Below are positions 1-9,473 of a stretch of 64,000 nt of DNA, piece by piece. Source of the stretch: Beijerinckiaceae bacterium. GTDB taxonomy: Bacteria; Pseudomonadota; Alphaproteobacteria; Rhizobiales; Beijerinckiaceae. The DNA is taken from positions 1-64,000 of the forward strand of contig CANBNG010000011.1 of the NCBI GenBank assembly GCA_947370975.1, read 5' to 3'. Both the position numbers and the translations under genes were made by a program. The first letter of the stretch is position 1. The number at the start of each line of letters is the position of its first letter. The notes beneath the pieces are model-generated. The model was not told the origin of the DNA. It did not search any database and saw nothing but the letters and a program-made list of their open reading frames with translations.

Positions 1-1781
1 GTGTTGAGGAGCAGCGGAAACGCGCCGCAGGGCTTTTCCTTCAGCTCGGGCGTCTCAATGCCATGGAACAGGGCGCGATGATCGGGCGTAAAAAATCCAC
101 CCTCGGCAAAAAGCCGCTCCGCAGGCGCCTCACCCACGCGCGCAGGCCATTGCACCGGAGCCATGTTCTGATAGGCAACTTGCGAAAAAGCCAGCGCGCC
201 AATGTCGAAATCGCGCATTCCGCTATTTTCGAAAGCCGACAACAAGGCATGTTCGCGGAAAATATCGGCGGCGGATGAAAAGCCAAAAGCCGCGCCAAAT
301 CCAAGCCTTTTTGCGACTTCGCAGAGGATCCACCAATCCGGCTTCACCTCGCCCGGCAGATCGAGGAAGCCGCGCTGGCGGGAAATGCGCCGCTCGGAAT
401 TGGTAACCGTGCCATCTTTCTCGGCCCAGGCGGCAGCGGGCAGCAGAATATGCGCGCCGCAATTGAGCGTATCGTTCGAGCGCATCACCTCGGAGACGAC
501 GAAGAGATCGAGCCCGCCCATGGACGTGCGCACATGGTCTGCGCGCGGCAGCGAGACCGCTGGATTTGTCGCCATGACCCAGAGCGCGCGAATATCGCCC
601 GCCGCAATGGCGTCAAACATGGCGACAGCCTTGTGCCCTTCGCGTGTGGCCATGCGCGGCGCATTCCAGAAACGGCGCACGCGATCGACTTCATGGGGTG
701 CAAAACCCATATGGGCAGCCAGCATATTGGCAAGACCGCCAACTTCGCGCCCGCCCATGGCATTGGGCTGGCCGGTGAGCGAAAACGGGCCAAGCCCCGG
801 CTTGCCGATGCGGCCCGTGGCCAGATGACAATTGATGATCGCCTCGACCTTGCCCGTGCCCTGCGCCGATTGATTGACGCCCTGGCTCCAGGCCGTGACC
901 GTTTTTTCCGTGCCGATCCACAGATCGATGAAGGCGCGCAAGGCGTCTGCTTCAAGTCCAGCCTGCACTGCAGCGGTTTCTACATCTGGCGCAATACGAC
1001 GCGCGGAGGCAAGCGCCTCAGCAAAGCCGGTCGTATGGTCAGCAATATAGGCCTCATCGCAGAGGCCTTGCTCGGCAATGGCGACGAGCAGGCTTGCAAA
1101 GATCACGCTGTCCATGCCCGGCGCGACGGGGAGAAACAGATCCGCCTCTTGCGCGCTTGCCGTGCGTCGCGGATCGATGACGACGATCTTTGCGCCCCGT
1201 TCCACGCGGTTCTTGAGCATGCGCTGGAACAGCACGGGATGACACCAGGCCGCATTGGAGCCGGTGAGCACGATAAGATCTGCACTATCGAGATCGGCAT
1301 AATTGCCCGGCACGCAATCGGCGCCAAAGGCGCGTTTATGTCCGGCAACCGAGGAGGCCATGCAGAGCCGCGAATTGGTGTCGACATTGGCGGTGCCGAG
1401 ATAACCCTTCATCAGCTTGTTGGCGACGTAATAATCCTCCGTGAGCAATTGCCCGGAAAGGTAAAAAGCGGCTGCATCTGGCCCATATTCGGCAATCGTG
1501 CGTTCAAAGCCCTGCGCCACGCCATCGAGCGCATCGTCCCACGACACGCGCGCATAGTTACCTGCTTTCGTAAGCATCATCGGGTGCAGCAGCCGCTGGT
1601 CGAGCGCCAGCGTTTCACCCAGTGCCGACCCCTTGGAGCAGAGGCGACCGAAATTGGCCGGGTGCGTGGGATCGCCCGCAATCGCCGCGCCGCCCTTGCC
1701 GTCAGGCGTGGCCAGCACGCCGCAGCCGACACCGCAATAGGGACAGGTGGTGCGGATGGCGGATGCGCAATCTGTGCTCAT
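1..1781 (-). CDS. nasA: Assimilatory nitrate reductase catalytic subunit (partial, C-terminus off window)
   Basis: Molybdopterin oxidoreductase that reduces nitrate to nitrite in the cytoplasm. The frame is open from an ATG at 1781 to the window edge, giving about 593 residues; the family is usually near 900, so the C-terminal third is missing. The N-terminus has the [4Fe-4S] pattern C13-x2-C16-x3-C20-x27-C48, followed by the Mo-bis-MGD catalytic body (for example SRLCMASS, GSNAAWCHPV, VIDPRRT, TGQPNAMGGREVGG). No signal peptide or Tat motif is present, as expected for an assimilatory Nas enzyme. The start overlaps the stop of the upstream flavoprotein gene by one base (TGATG), so it is the last visible gene of the nas operon. 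The family call is secure. NasA is preferred over periplasmic NapA because of the missing leader and the neighbours. Confidence 0.95.
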   Translation of the reverse strand, partial: MSTDCASAIRTTCPYCGVGCGVLATPDGKGGAAIAGDPTHPANFGRLCSKGSALGETLALDQRLLHPMMLTKAGNYARVSWDDALDGVAQGFERTIAEYGPDAAAFYLSGQLLTEDYYVANKLMKGYLGTANVDTNSRLCMASSVAGHKRAFGADCVPGNYADLDSADLIVLTGSNAAWCHPVLFQRMLKNRVERGAKIVVIDPRRTASAQEADLFLPVAPGMDSVIFASLLVAIAEQGLCDEAYIADHTTGFAEALASARRIAPDVETAAVQAGLEADALRAFIDLWIGTEKTVTAWSQGVNQSAQGTGKVEAIINCHLATGRIGKPGLGPFSLTGQPNAMGGREVGGLANMLAAHMGFAPHEVDRVRRFWNAPRMATREGHKAVAMFDAIAAGDIRALWVMATNPAVSLPRADHVRTSMGGLDLFVVSEVMRSNDTLNCGAHILLPAAAWAEKDGTVTNSERRISRQRGFLDLPGEVKPDWWILCEVAKRLGFGAAFGFSSAADIFREHALLSAFENSGMRDFDIGALAFSQVAYQNMAPVQWPARVGEAPAERLFAEGGFFTPDHRALFHGIETPELKEKPCGAFPLLLN

Positions 1782-3361
1782 CAATAAACATCCGCCTGAT
1801 AGCGGCCGGTTTTCTTGAGCCCGGCGACAAAAGCCTTAGCGGCCGGGCCATCGAGCCCGCCATGTGCGGCAGCGATGGCGCACAGCGTGTCCTCGACATC
1901 CTTGGCCATGCGCTTGGCATCGCCGCAAATATAAAAATGCGCCCCGCGCGCCAGCCAGCTCCAGAGTTCCGCGCCGGCCTCGCGCATACGATCCTGCACA
2001 TAAACCTTCTGCGCGCCATCGCGCGACCACGCGGTTGAAAGCTGTGTCAGAGCGCCCGCAGCGCGCAAGCCCTCCAGCTCCTCGCGATAGAAGAACTCGC
2101 TCGCCTCATGCTGATGACCGAAGAAAAGCCACGCCCCGCCTTGCGCCTTTTGCGCCAGACGCTCCTGCAAAAAGGCGCGAAACGGCGCAATGCCGGTGCC
2201 CGGCCCCACCATGATAATCGGCGTCGCAGGATCAAGCGGAAGGCCAAAGCCATGTGCCTTCTGCACATAGATTCGCAGTGGCGCACCAACGGGCAAGCGC
2301 TCGGCAAACCATGTGGAGGCAACACCCAGCCGCTCGCGCGCGCCAATTGGGTAGCGCACCGTGTCGATGGTCAAGGTCACGCGGCCGGGATTTGCGCGCG
2401 GCGAGGAAGAAATCGAATAAAGACGCGGCTGCAAGGGCTCAAGCGATTCCACGAAAGCTTCGGGATCGGGCCTGATGCCCGCAAACTTTTCGATTGCCGC
2501 CAGCACATCGAGCGTCTGTGCATCGCCGTCTGGATCCTCGCCACGCGCGAGAGCCTGCGCCTTCTGCCGCCTTTCGCCACCCGTCAGAAACGAGATCAGC
2601 TGGAACAGCATGTCGGGCGCAAGGCCAAGCGAGACATCCTCGATCAGCACATCGCGCAAGATGCGCCCGCCAATCGGAAAATCCGCCGGTGCATGGAGTG
2701 CTGCAAGCACGGCATCTGCGAGGGCCGGGTCATTGTGAGCAAAAACGCCCAGTGAATCGCCGGCTTCATAGGTCACGCCTGACTCCGACAGATCAATCTC
2801 GATATGGTTCGTCACCTTTTCCGAGCCCGCGCCGTTGAGCCGATGGCGCGCGAGGAAAAGCGCCTTTACCGGCGTCGCACGTGAATAGCCCTGAACGGAA
2901 GAAACCGGCTCTGGCGCAGGCTTGGCCGCGCGTTCCTCGGGGCCGATGACGCCGCCGCCCGTTTCCTCGACGAGCTTCTTCAACATGCGCGCGGTTTCCT
3001 TGCCGCCCGGTGCACAGAGATTGAGGCGATCCTCGCCCTGTTCGGAAATGGCTTTGGAATAGGCCGCGCAATCATAGCCGCATTGGCCGCAATCCTGCTG
3101 CGCCATGGCCGCCATCATGCGGCGCGCCAGCGGCTTGCCCTCGGCAAGTTGCATGCGCTCCTCAAGCGCCATGGCAGGATCATGCCAGGGCGCGTCATCC
3201 TCCTCGCCAGTCGCGGGCGCAGGCAGTGCAACCGAGCCAGCCGGCGTTTCAAGCGCCAGTGCGCCCGCCAGAAAGCCCGAGAGCCAGGCGCGCTGCTCGG
3301 CATTGAAAGGCGCATTTTCCGGAATGAGCGGAATGAGCGGCATGGGTGCTTGCGCATTCAT
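1781..3361 (-). CDS. CysJ-like FAD/NADPH flavoprotein with N-terminal Fe-S motif, probable electron donor to NasA
   Basis: A 526-residue protein usually annotated as sulfite reductase alpha subunit. It lacks the N-terminal flavodoxin (FMN) domain of true CysJ. In its place is a Cys cluster, CGQCGYDC, near residues 94-101, with a further Cys in LNLCAPGG, resembling a small Fe-S domain. The FAD-binding segment is RLYSISSS. The NADPH site includes GPGTGIAPFRAF and the C-terminal YICGDAKRMAKDVEDTL. It sits between nirA and nasA with one-base overlaps on both sides, so tight translational coupling is likely. I infer that it carries NADPH electrons to NasA and/or NirA rather than acting in sulfite reduction. 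The start ATG at 3361 is embedded in the nirA stop. Confidence 0.85.
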   Translation of the reverse strand: MNAQAPMPLIPLIPENAPFNAEQRAWLSGFLAGALALETPAGSVALPAPATGEEDDAPWHDPAMALEERMQLAEGKPLARRMMAAMAQQDCGQCGYDCAAYSKAISEQGEDRLNLCAPGGKETARMLKKLVEETGGGVIGPEERAAKPAPEPVSSVQGYSRATPVKALFLARHRLNGAGSEKVTNHIEIDLSESGVTYEAGDSLGVFAHNDPALADAVLAALHAPADFPIGGRILRDVLIEDVSLGLAPDMLFQLISFLTGGERRQKAQALARGEDPDGDAQTLDVLAAIEKFAGIRPDPEAFVESLEPLQPRLYSISSSPRANPGRVTLTIDTVRYPIGARERLGVASTWFAERLPVGAPLRIYVQKAHGFGLPLDPATPIIMVGPGTGIAPFRAFLQERLAQKAQGGAWLFFGHQHEASEFFYREELEGLRAAGALTQLSTAWSRDGAQKVYVQDRMREAGAELWSWLARGAHFYICGDAKRMAKDVEDTLCAIAAAHGGLDGPAAKAFVAGLKKTGRYQADVY

Positions 3362-5109
3362 CAGCGCATCTCCTCAATGAGGCCTTGCAGCGTTTCAATG
3401 TCGTGGCGCGCGGTGAAGGCCTGGAAGCTTTCCTGCGCGTTGATGCGGCGCGCGAGATAGGCCTTCAGCAAAGCCTCGATCAAGGCAGGCGCATCCTGCG
3501 CCGTTACATCCGATTGCAGCAGTCGGCCGATTGCCGCCTGTCCGGCATAACCACCGCCCACATGCAGGTGATAGCCCTCAACCTGATCGCCCTCTTCATT
3601 CACACTCACCTTCGCGCCGATCATGCCAATGTCGCCGATGTAATGTTGTGCGCAGGAATGATGGCAGCCGGTGAGGTGAATATTGAGCGGCTGATCGAGC
3701 AAAAGCCGGGCATCGATATGATCGGCAATTTTCAGCGCATCACCCTTGGTGTCGGAGGCCGCGAATTTGCAACCCTTGTTGCCCGTGCAGGCCACAAGGC
3801 CCGCGCGCACATTCGAGACCTCGCAGGAGAGTCCTGCCTCCGCCAGCCCCGCGCGCAGAGCCGCAACATCGGCATCGGCAACGCCGGAGAGAAGCAGGTT
3901 TTGCCAGACGGTCAGCCGAATGTCGCCATCGCCAAAGCGGCGCGCGAGCCGCGCCAGCGCGCGCATCTCTGCACAGGTGAGTTTGCCAAGCGGCGTCCAC
4001 ACGCCCACCCAATTCAACCCCGCCTGCTTTTGCGCATGCACGCCAATATGCGCGAGCCGGTCGACGCCGGGCCGTGGCTTGACGTGAACGGCATCGATAT
4101 GGATGAGCGTGCGGCCGAGCTTTTCTTCCACCGCGGCAATGAATTTTTCAAAGCCCCAGGCATCGAGCACATATTTCAGACGCGCCTTGGCGCGGTTGGT
4201 GCGGTCGCCCTGCTCGATGTAGACGCGAATGATGGCGTCGGCCACGGCGCAGGCGTCATCGACGGGCAGGATCACGCCCGTGTCGCGAGCCAGATCGCGA
4301 TGGCCCGAAATGCCGCCAATGGCGAGGCGATAGTAAATGCCAGGCGCAACCGGCGCGCCCTCGCCTATTTCAACAGCCTGAAAGCCGATGTCATTGGTCT
4401 CTTCAAGCGTCGCGATGCGGCCGCCGCCATCGAAGGCGACATTGAACTTGCGCGGCAGGCCATAAAGCACGCGCGTGTTCAAGATGTGATTGTGCCAGAG
4501 GCGCGCATGGGGACGCGTATCGAGCAATTCCTGAGCATCGATTCCCGCTGTCGCACCGCCCGTGACATTGCGGATATTGTCTGCGCCCGAGCCCTTGCTG
4601 GTGAGGCCCAGCGCCACAAGCTCTTCGACAACATCGGGCGCATTTTCAGCACTGATCTCGCGGATCTGCAAATTGGCGCGCGTGGTGATATGCGCATAGC
4701 CGCCGCCAAGCCGCTGGGCAATATCGGCGACACCCTCGAACTGCCAGGCATTCAAGATGCCATTGGCGATGCGCATCCGGCACATGAAGGAATTCTGCGT
4801 CGGGGCCACATAGAAAAGGCCATGATAGCGCCAGCGAAAATTATCTTCGGGCTTGGGATAGGCGCCACTTTTGGCCTGCGCGCGCAAGCGTGCATAGCCA
4901 TCGAAGGGATGCTCGTCCTGTTTCCATTTTTCCTGATCGACCAGCTTGCCGCCTGCAGCGATCGTACGCGCCTGCGCAGCCATATGGGGTGCATCTGGCC
5001 CCTGCGGCGCAGAGGCCGTCGTACCTTGGCGCGCCCCCCGGCTCGATTGCAGGCCGGACATGAAACCTTCAAGATAGCGCTTCTGCTCAGGCGTGAAATC
5101 AGTGCTCAT
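3361..5109 (-). CDS. nirA: Siroheme nitrite reductase, ferredoxin-type
   Basis: A 582-residue NIR/SIR-family enzyme that reduces nitrite to ammonium in six electrons. The C-terminal half has the siroheme/[4Fe-4S] ligands as CTGNKGC and, about 35 residues later, CHHSC. Two ferredoxin-like halves are visible, with repeated substrate-binding Arg-rich stretches (TTRANLQIREI; DIRLTVWQNLLL). The frame stays open upstream to 5517, but I chose ATG 5109 (MSTDFTPEQK) because it begins the conserved N-terminus and lies 8 bp after the stop of the preceding gene. The stop overlaps the ATG of the flavoprotein gene. Ferredoxin could be the donor, but the adjacent reductases suggest a dedicated NAD(P)H route. 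Confidence 0.93.
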   Translation of the reverse strand: MSTDFTPEQKRYLEGFMSGLQSSRGARQGTTASAPQGPDAPHMAAQARTIAAGGKLVDQEKWKQDEHPFDGYARLRAQAKSGAYPKPEDNFRWRYHGLFYVAPTQNSFMCRMRIANGILNAWQFEGVADIAQRLGGGYAHITTRANLQIREISAENAPDVVEELVALGLTSKGSGADNIRNVTGGATAGIDAQELLDTRPHARLWHNHILNTRVLYGLPRKFNVAFDGGGRIATLEETNDIGFQAVEIGEGAPVAPGIYYRLAIGGISGHRDLARDTGVILPVDDACAVADAIIRVYIEQGDRTNRAKARLKYVLDAWGFEKFIAAVEEKLGRTLIHIDAVHVKPRPGVDRLAHIGVHAQKQAGLNWVGVWTPLGKLTCAEMRALARLARRFGDGDIRLTVWQNLLLSGVADADVAALRAGLAEAGLSCEVSNVRAGLVACTGNKGCKFAASDTKGDALKIADHIDARLLLDQPLNIHLTGCHHSCAQHYIGDIGMIGAKVSVNEEGDQVEGYHLHVGGGYAGQAAIGRLLQSDVTAQDAPALIEALLKAYLARRINAQESFQAFTARHDIETLQGLIEEMR

Positions 5110-5117
5110 GTTTCGCC

Positions 5118-6344
5118 TCACGCCGCCTGTTGTTCGGCAAACATGCGACCGAAGGCGAGATCCTCGCGCATATGGTCGATGGCACTGCCACGCTTGATCA
5201 TGTCGAAATACCAGAGTCCGTCCTGCGTATCGCCAAAGAGCACGCAGCCCACGAGGCGCGTGGAGCCGGCGTCGCGGCGAAGAACGAGTTTCTTGTAGCT
5301 GCGCAGACCCGGATCGCGCAGCACGATGCTTTGCGTGCCGGCTTCGCCCAGAAAATCTCCGGCTGAAAAAACGCTCACGCCCGAGACCTTGAGATTGGTG
5401 GCCGTGACGGAGCCTGCATAGGCGCTGGCGCCCCCGCATAAATGATCGGCCAGCACGCGCGCCTGTTCGTAAGCTGGCTCGACAAGGCCATAGACCAGTC
5501 CCGCATATTGCGCGCATTCGCCCAGCGCATGAATATGCGCATCGCTTGTGGTCAGATAATCGTCAACGACAATGCCGCGCTCGACTGCAAGACCCGCCGC
5601 GCGCGCAAGCGAGGCTTGCGGACGGATGCCAACCGCCATCACGACGAGATCTGCCTGCAAGACAGTTCCATCCCCCAAAGCGACGCCCTCAACGCGCGTC
5701 GCGCCCAGAATTCCTTTGGTCTGCGCAGACAAATGCACGCCAATGCCACGCTCTTCCATCTCGATGCGCAGAAGCTCTGCAGCGAGAGGATCGAGCTGGC
5801 GCTCCATCAACCGATCCATGAGATGAACGACGCTCGTATGCACGCCCGCCTTGGCAAGGCCGGAGGCGGCCTCAAGGCCAAGCAATCCGCCGCCGATCAC
5901 GACAGCGCGCGCGCCAGAATGCGCGGCGCTGCGAATGCGCTCGACATCGGCAAAATCGCGGAACGTGATGACGCCTGGCAGATCAGCGCCTTGCATGGGC
6001 AAGCGGATCGCATCCGAGCCCGTCGCCAGCACGAGGCGGTCGTAGGGCAATTCAACACCGTCACACAGCGTCACGACGCGCGCCGTGCGATCAAGGCCCG
6101 CGACCTCGCGCCCGAAGAGGGTCGTCACGCCCTTGGCAGCCCACCACGCGGCAGGCTTGAGTTCGATATCGTCTTCTGCGACTTCGCCGGCGAGCAGCGA
6201 GGACAAGAGCACGCGATTATAGGCGCGGCGCGGCTCTGCGCCGATGACCGCAATGGAATAGCGGCCAAGCGCGCGGCTCGACACTTCATCCACGAGCCGC
6301 GCGGCAGCCATTCCCATTCCGACGATGACGAGCCGTTCGGACAT
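5118..6344 (-). CDS. NAD(P)/FAD-dependent reductase resembling the N-terminal half of NirB
   Basis: A 408-residue pyridine nucleotide-disulfide reductase fold. The FAD-binding motif is IVGMGMAAARLVDEV at the N-terminus. The NAD(P)-binding motif is VVIGGGLLGLEAASGL near residues 147-162. A conserved VVMAVGIRPQ and HALGECAQ follow. It matches the oxidoreductase portion of NirB/NasB but stops before any BFD-like Fe-S or siroheme domain. The gene lies 11 bp after nrtD and 8 bp before nirA on the same strand. The reading is that this and NirA together do what a single NirB polypeptide does elsewhere. The electron acceptor is not proven by sequence. Confidence 0.85.
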   Translation of the reverse strand: MSERLVIVGMGMAAARLVDEVSSRALGRYSIAVIGAEPRRAYNRVLLSSLLAGEVAEDDIELKPAAWWAAKGVTTLFGREVAGLDRTARVVTLCDGVELPYDRLVLATGSDAIRLPMQGADLPGVITFRDFADVERIRSAAHSGARAVVIGGGLLGLEAASGLAKAGVHTSVVHLMDRLMERQLDPLAAELLRIEMEERGIGVHLSAQTKGILGATRVEGVALGDGTVLQADLVVMAVGIRPQASLARAAGLAVERGIVVDDYLTTSDAHIHALGECAQYAGLVYGLVEPAYEQARVLADHLCGGASAYAGSVTATNLKVSGVSVFSAGDFLGEAGTQSIVLRDPGLRSYKKLVLRRDAGSTRLVGCVLFGDTQDGLWYFDMIKRGSAIDHMREDLAFGRMFAEQQAA

Positions 6345-6355
6345 GGTGTGCTCCC

Positions 6356-7150
6356 TTATGCCGCTTCGACGAAGCGGTGCCGCTCATAGAGGAATTTCAA
6401 AACCGCCTCGCGCGCAGCGATATAATCGCGGTCAGCAACCAGATCGAGGCGCTTGCGCGGACGCTCAAGCCGCACGTCGAGCACTTCGCCGATGGTGGCG
6501 GAGGGACCGTTGGTCATCATCACGATGCGGTCGGAGAGCAGCACGGCCTCGTCCACATCATGGGTGATCATGATCATCGTATTCTTGAGGCTCGCATGAA
6601 TCTGCATGACGGAATCTTGCAGATGCGCGCGGGTCAAGGCGTCGAGCGCGCCGAAAGGCTCGTCCAGCAGCAGGATCTTGGGCTCGATGGCAAGTGCACG
6701 CGCAATGCCGACACGCTGTTTCATGCCGCCTGAAATTTCCGACGGGCGCTTGTCCCTCGCATGGCTCATCTGCACGAGATCGAGATTGTGCATGATCCAG
6801 TCGCGGCGCTCGCTGCGCGATTTCGTCGAGCCGAAAACCTTGTTCACCGCCAGGGCGACATTGTCATAGACGGTGAGCCAGGGCAGCAGAGAATGGTTCT
6901 GGAACACCACCGCGCGCTCGGGGCCCGGCGCATTGACTTCGCGCTCCTCCAGCAGGACCGCGCCTGCCGTCACCGACGTCAGGCCTGCAATGAGGTTGAG
7001 CAAGGTCGACTTGCCGCAGCCCGAATGGCCGATGATCGAAACAATCTCGCCCTTGTCGATGGTGAGATTGATATCGCGCAAGACTTCGGTTTCGGCAGCG
7101 CCGCGACGAAAGGTCTTGTTGATGTGATCGAGCTTGAGATAGCCGGACAT
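6356..7150 (-). CDS. nrtD: Nitrate ABC transporter ATP-binding protein
   Basis: A 264-residue ABC ATPase of the nitrate/sulfonate/taurine class. It has Walker A GHSGCGKST, Q-loop VVFQNHSLLPW, signature SGGMKQR, Walker B ILLLDEPFGALD and switch His in MITHDVDEA. The start is ATG 7150 (MSGYLKLDHI), 11 bp after the permease stop. The open frame continues upstream to 7357 inside nrtB but without family similarity. It lacks the C-terminal NrtA-like domain of cyanobacterial NrtC, so it corresponds to NrtD. It energises uptake through NrtB and is co-transcribed with the nitrate reduction genes. Confidence 0.93.
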   Translation of the reverse strand: MSGYLKLDHINKTFRRGAAETEVLRDINLTIDKGEIVSIIGHSGCGKSTLLNLIAGLTSVTAGAVLLEEREVNAPGPERAVVFQNHSLLPWLTVYDNVALAVNKVFGSTKSRSERRDWIMHNLDLVQMSHARDKRPSEISGGMKQRVGIARALAIEPKILLLDEPFGALDALTRAHLQDSVMQIHASLKNTMIMITHDVDEAVLLSDRIVMMTNGPSATIGEVLDVRLERPRKRLDLVADRDYIAAREAVLKFLYERHRFVEAA

Positions 7151-7161
7151 GACGTCACCCT

Positions 7162-8052
7162 TCAGTTTGCGGAGGTGCCACGGGAAGCCAGCGAACCCAG
7201 CGCACCCACGATGCGGTCGAGCACGAAGCCAACAATGCCGATGTAGAAGAGCGCGACCACAATGTCGGGCAGGCGCGAGGAATTCCAGGCGTCCCAGATG
7301 AAGAAACCGATGCCCACGCCACCTGTCAGCATTTCTGCTGCAACAATTGCGAGCCACGCCAGGCCAATGCCGATGCGAAGCCCTGTGAAAATATAGGGCG
7401 CAGCGGAGGGCAGCATGATCTTCCAGAAAAACTCGAACGTGTTGAGCCGCAGCACTTCGGCGACATTGCGGTAATCCTGCGGGATGTTGCGCACGCCCAC
7501 GGCGGTATTGATGAGAATGGGCCAGATCGAGGTGATGAAGATCACGAAAATCGCAGACGGCGAGGAATCGCGAAATGCAGCCAGCGAGATCGGCAGCCAG
7601 GCCAGCGGGGGCACTGTGCGCAGGATCTGGAAAATCGGGTCAAGCCCGCGCATCGCCCAGATCGATTGACCCACCGTCGCGCCAACCAGAATGCCGACAA
7701 AGGCGGCAAGTCCAAAGCCGATGGCGACGCGTTGCAGTGAGGTCCAGACACGCAGGCCAAGCCCGATATCCTGCGGGCCATTGACGAAGAAGGGATCGAC
7801 AATGAGATCCTGCGCTTCTTTCCAGACTTGCACGGGCGAGGGCAATGTTGCGCCCGCGCGGCCAAAGACGATCTGCCAGAGCAGCAGCAGCAGGGTTGCG
7901 CAAACGAGCGGCGGCAGCAAATTGCTGGCGAGATAAACGCCAAGGCGGCGCGCCGTCCGTTTGAAATCGCGCTTGGGTTTCATCTGCAAGGCAACCACCT
8001 TTGCGGGCTCTGTCTGTTCAGGCTGTTTGGGCTTCACGACGGCAAGCGACAT
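7162..8052 (-). CDS. nrtB: Nitrate ABC transporter permease
   Basis: A 296-residue inner-membrane permease of the BPD_transp_1 family. A short charged N-terminus is followed by about six hydrophobic helices (LLPPLVCATLLLLLW first). The EAA-type cytoplasmic loop lies around YRNVAEVLRLNTFEFFWKIMLPSAAPYIFTGLRIGIG. ATG 8052 is the first Met of the frame. It sits 64 bp after nrtA and 11 bp before nrtD. Together the three genes form a nitrate/nitrite importer. Family sequence alone cannot separate nitrate from cyanate or sulfonate permeases; the assignment rests on the operon. Confidence 0.92.
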   Translation of the reverse strand: MSLAVVKPKQPEQTEPAKVVALQMKPKRDFKRTARRLGVYLASNLLPPLVCATLLLLLWQIVFGRAGATLPSPVQVWKEAQDLIVDPFFVNGPQDIGLGLRVWTSLQRVAIGFGLAAFVGILVGATVGQSIWAMRGLDPIFQILRTVPPLAWLPISLAAFRDSSPSAIFVIFITSIWPILINTAVGVRNIPQDYRNVAEVLRLNTFEFFWKIMLPSAAPYIFTGLRIGIGLAWLAIVAAEMLTGGVGIGFFIWDAWNSSRLPDIVVALFYIGIVGFVLDRIVGALGSLASRGTSAN

Positions 8053-8116
8053 GGGGTCACATTTGGAAAAGAGTGCGCGGAACCCGGCGGACTGGCCGCC
8101 GGGTTTGGAGCAACAA

Positions 8117-9433
8117 TCAGGCGATGCGCTTGATCGCGAGCGACTTCAGATAGGCGGAGGGATCGGCGGGATCGAAGATCTTGCCGTCGAACATGGTTTC
8201 CTTGCCGCGTGAATCGGTCGCGGGAATGGCAGAAGCCGCGACGCCGAGCGCCTTGGCTGCATCGCGCCAGAGATCGGAACGATTGACCTTGGCCACCAGC
8301 GCATTCACATCCGTCGTCGGCTCGAACTTGCCCCAGCGAATATCTTCGGTCAGGAACCAGGCATCGTGACTCTTGAAGGGGAAGGACGCCTGGTCCTGCC
8401 AGAACTTCATGAAGAGATCGGTGCCGGTGGCCACACGCCCGTTGCCGTAATTGATGTCGCCGCGCAGGCGGCCGAGCACGTCGGCATTGGGCACGTTGAA
8501 CCATTGGCGACGGCCAAGAATGGTCGCCATTTCTTCCTTGTTGGCCATGTCATCGCACCATTGCTGGGCCTCGAGCACGGCCATCAGCAGGGCAACAGTC
8601 GCCTTCGGGTTTTTCTCGACCCAGTCGGCGCGCATGCTGAACGCCTTTTCGGGATGACGCTTCCAGATTTCGCCTGTGGTGCAGGCGGTAAAGCCAATGC
8701 CCTGATTGACGAGCTGCTCGTTCCACGGCTCACCAACGCAGAAGGCGTCCATATTGCCGACCTTCATATTCGCCACCATCTGAGGGGGCGGAACGACGAT
8801 GGTCGAGACATCCTTGTCGGGGTCGATGCCGCCGGCTGCGAGCCAATAGCGGATCCACAGATCATGCGTGCCGCCGGGGAAGGTCATGGCGACTTTCACG
8901 TCCTTGCCTTCGGCCTTCTTCTTTTCAAAGACGGCCTTGAGAGGCGAGGAATCCAGACCGACCTTGGTGTCCTTGTATTCCTGCGCGACAGAGATGGCCT
9001 GGCTATCGAGATTGAGGCGCGCCAGCAGGAACATCGGCACGGGCACATTGTTCTGTGTGACTTTGCCGGCAGAGATCAGATAGGGCATGGGGGAAAGAAT
9101 ATGCGCGCCATCAATGCCGTTATTGGCGCCGCCCAGCACGAGATTGTCGCGCGTGGCCGCCCAGGAGGCCTGTTTCAGCACTTCGACATCAGGCATGCCG
9201 TGTTTGGCAAACAGGCCCTTCTCCTTGGCGATGATCAGGGGGGCCGCGTCGGTCAGCGCAATATAGCCAATCTTGACTGCGGCGACTTCGGGCCCTGCGC
9301 CCTGCGCGAAAGCGCCGCCGGGCAGGCCGATGCGCGCAGCCGCCAGAAGCGCAGCCGTGCCACCCACACCACGCAACAGCGTGCGGCGGGTTGCGCTGAT
9401 GGAGGTCATGCTGCTCGGAGTTTTGGCTTTCAT
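8117..9433 (-). CDS. nrtA: Periplasmic nitrate-binding protein
   Basis: A 438-residue CmpA/NrtA-family binding protein. The N-terminus carries a twin-arginine signal (T-R16-R17-T-L-L-R-G) with a hydrophobic stretch ending near AFAQG, so Tat export is likely. The mature protein starts with the family hallmark KIGYIALTDAAPLIIAKEKGLF. The pocket region includes GGANNGIDGAHILSPMPYL and FCVGEPWNEQLV. ATG 9433 was chosen; the frame extends to 9499 across the leader terminator, which makes an earlier start unlikely. It is the first gene after the regulated leader, so it opens the nrtABD-nir-nas operon. Its paralogue NasS lies upstream. Confidence 0.94.
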   Translation of the reverse strand: MKAKTPSSMTSISATRRTLLRGVGGTAALLAAARIGLPGGAFAQGAGPEVAAVKIGYIALTDAAPLIIAKEKGLFAKHGMPDVEVLKQASWAATRDNLVLGGANNGIDGAHILSPMPYLISAGKVTQNNVPVPMFLLARLNLDSQAISVAQEYKDTKVGLDSSPLKAVFEKKKAEGKDVKVAMTFPGGTHDLWIRYWLAAGGIDPDKDVSTIVVPPPQMVANMKVGNMDAFCVGEPWNEQLVNQGIGFTACTTGEIWKRHPEKAFSMRADWVEKNPKATVALLMAVLEAQQWCDDMANKEEMATILGRRQWFNVPNADVLGRLRGDINYGNGRVATGTDLFMKFWQDQASFPFKSHDAWFLTEDIRWGKFEPTTDVNALVAKVNRSDLWRDAAKALGVAASAIPATDSRGKETMFDGKIFDPADPSAYLKSLAIKRIA

Positions 9434-9473
9434 GTCCTGTCCCTCGTCTCGCCGGTCGGTCCGGCAGTGCCTT

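Noticed and set aside
450..1787. Long open frame on the plus strand opposite nasA
   Set aside because: His/Arg/Ala-rich with no family similarity; it is the mirror of a clear molybdopterin reductase frame in GC-rich DNA.
3346..5298. 650-codon plus-strand frame opposite nirA
   Set aside because: The minus strand encodes a complete siroheme nitrite reductase; the plus frame has shadow composition.
5110..5517. Upstream extension of the nirA frame
   Set aside because: Overlaps the FAD reductase gene and lacks family similarity; the conserved protein starts at 5109.
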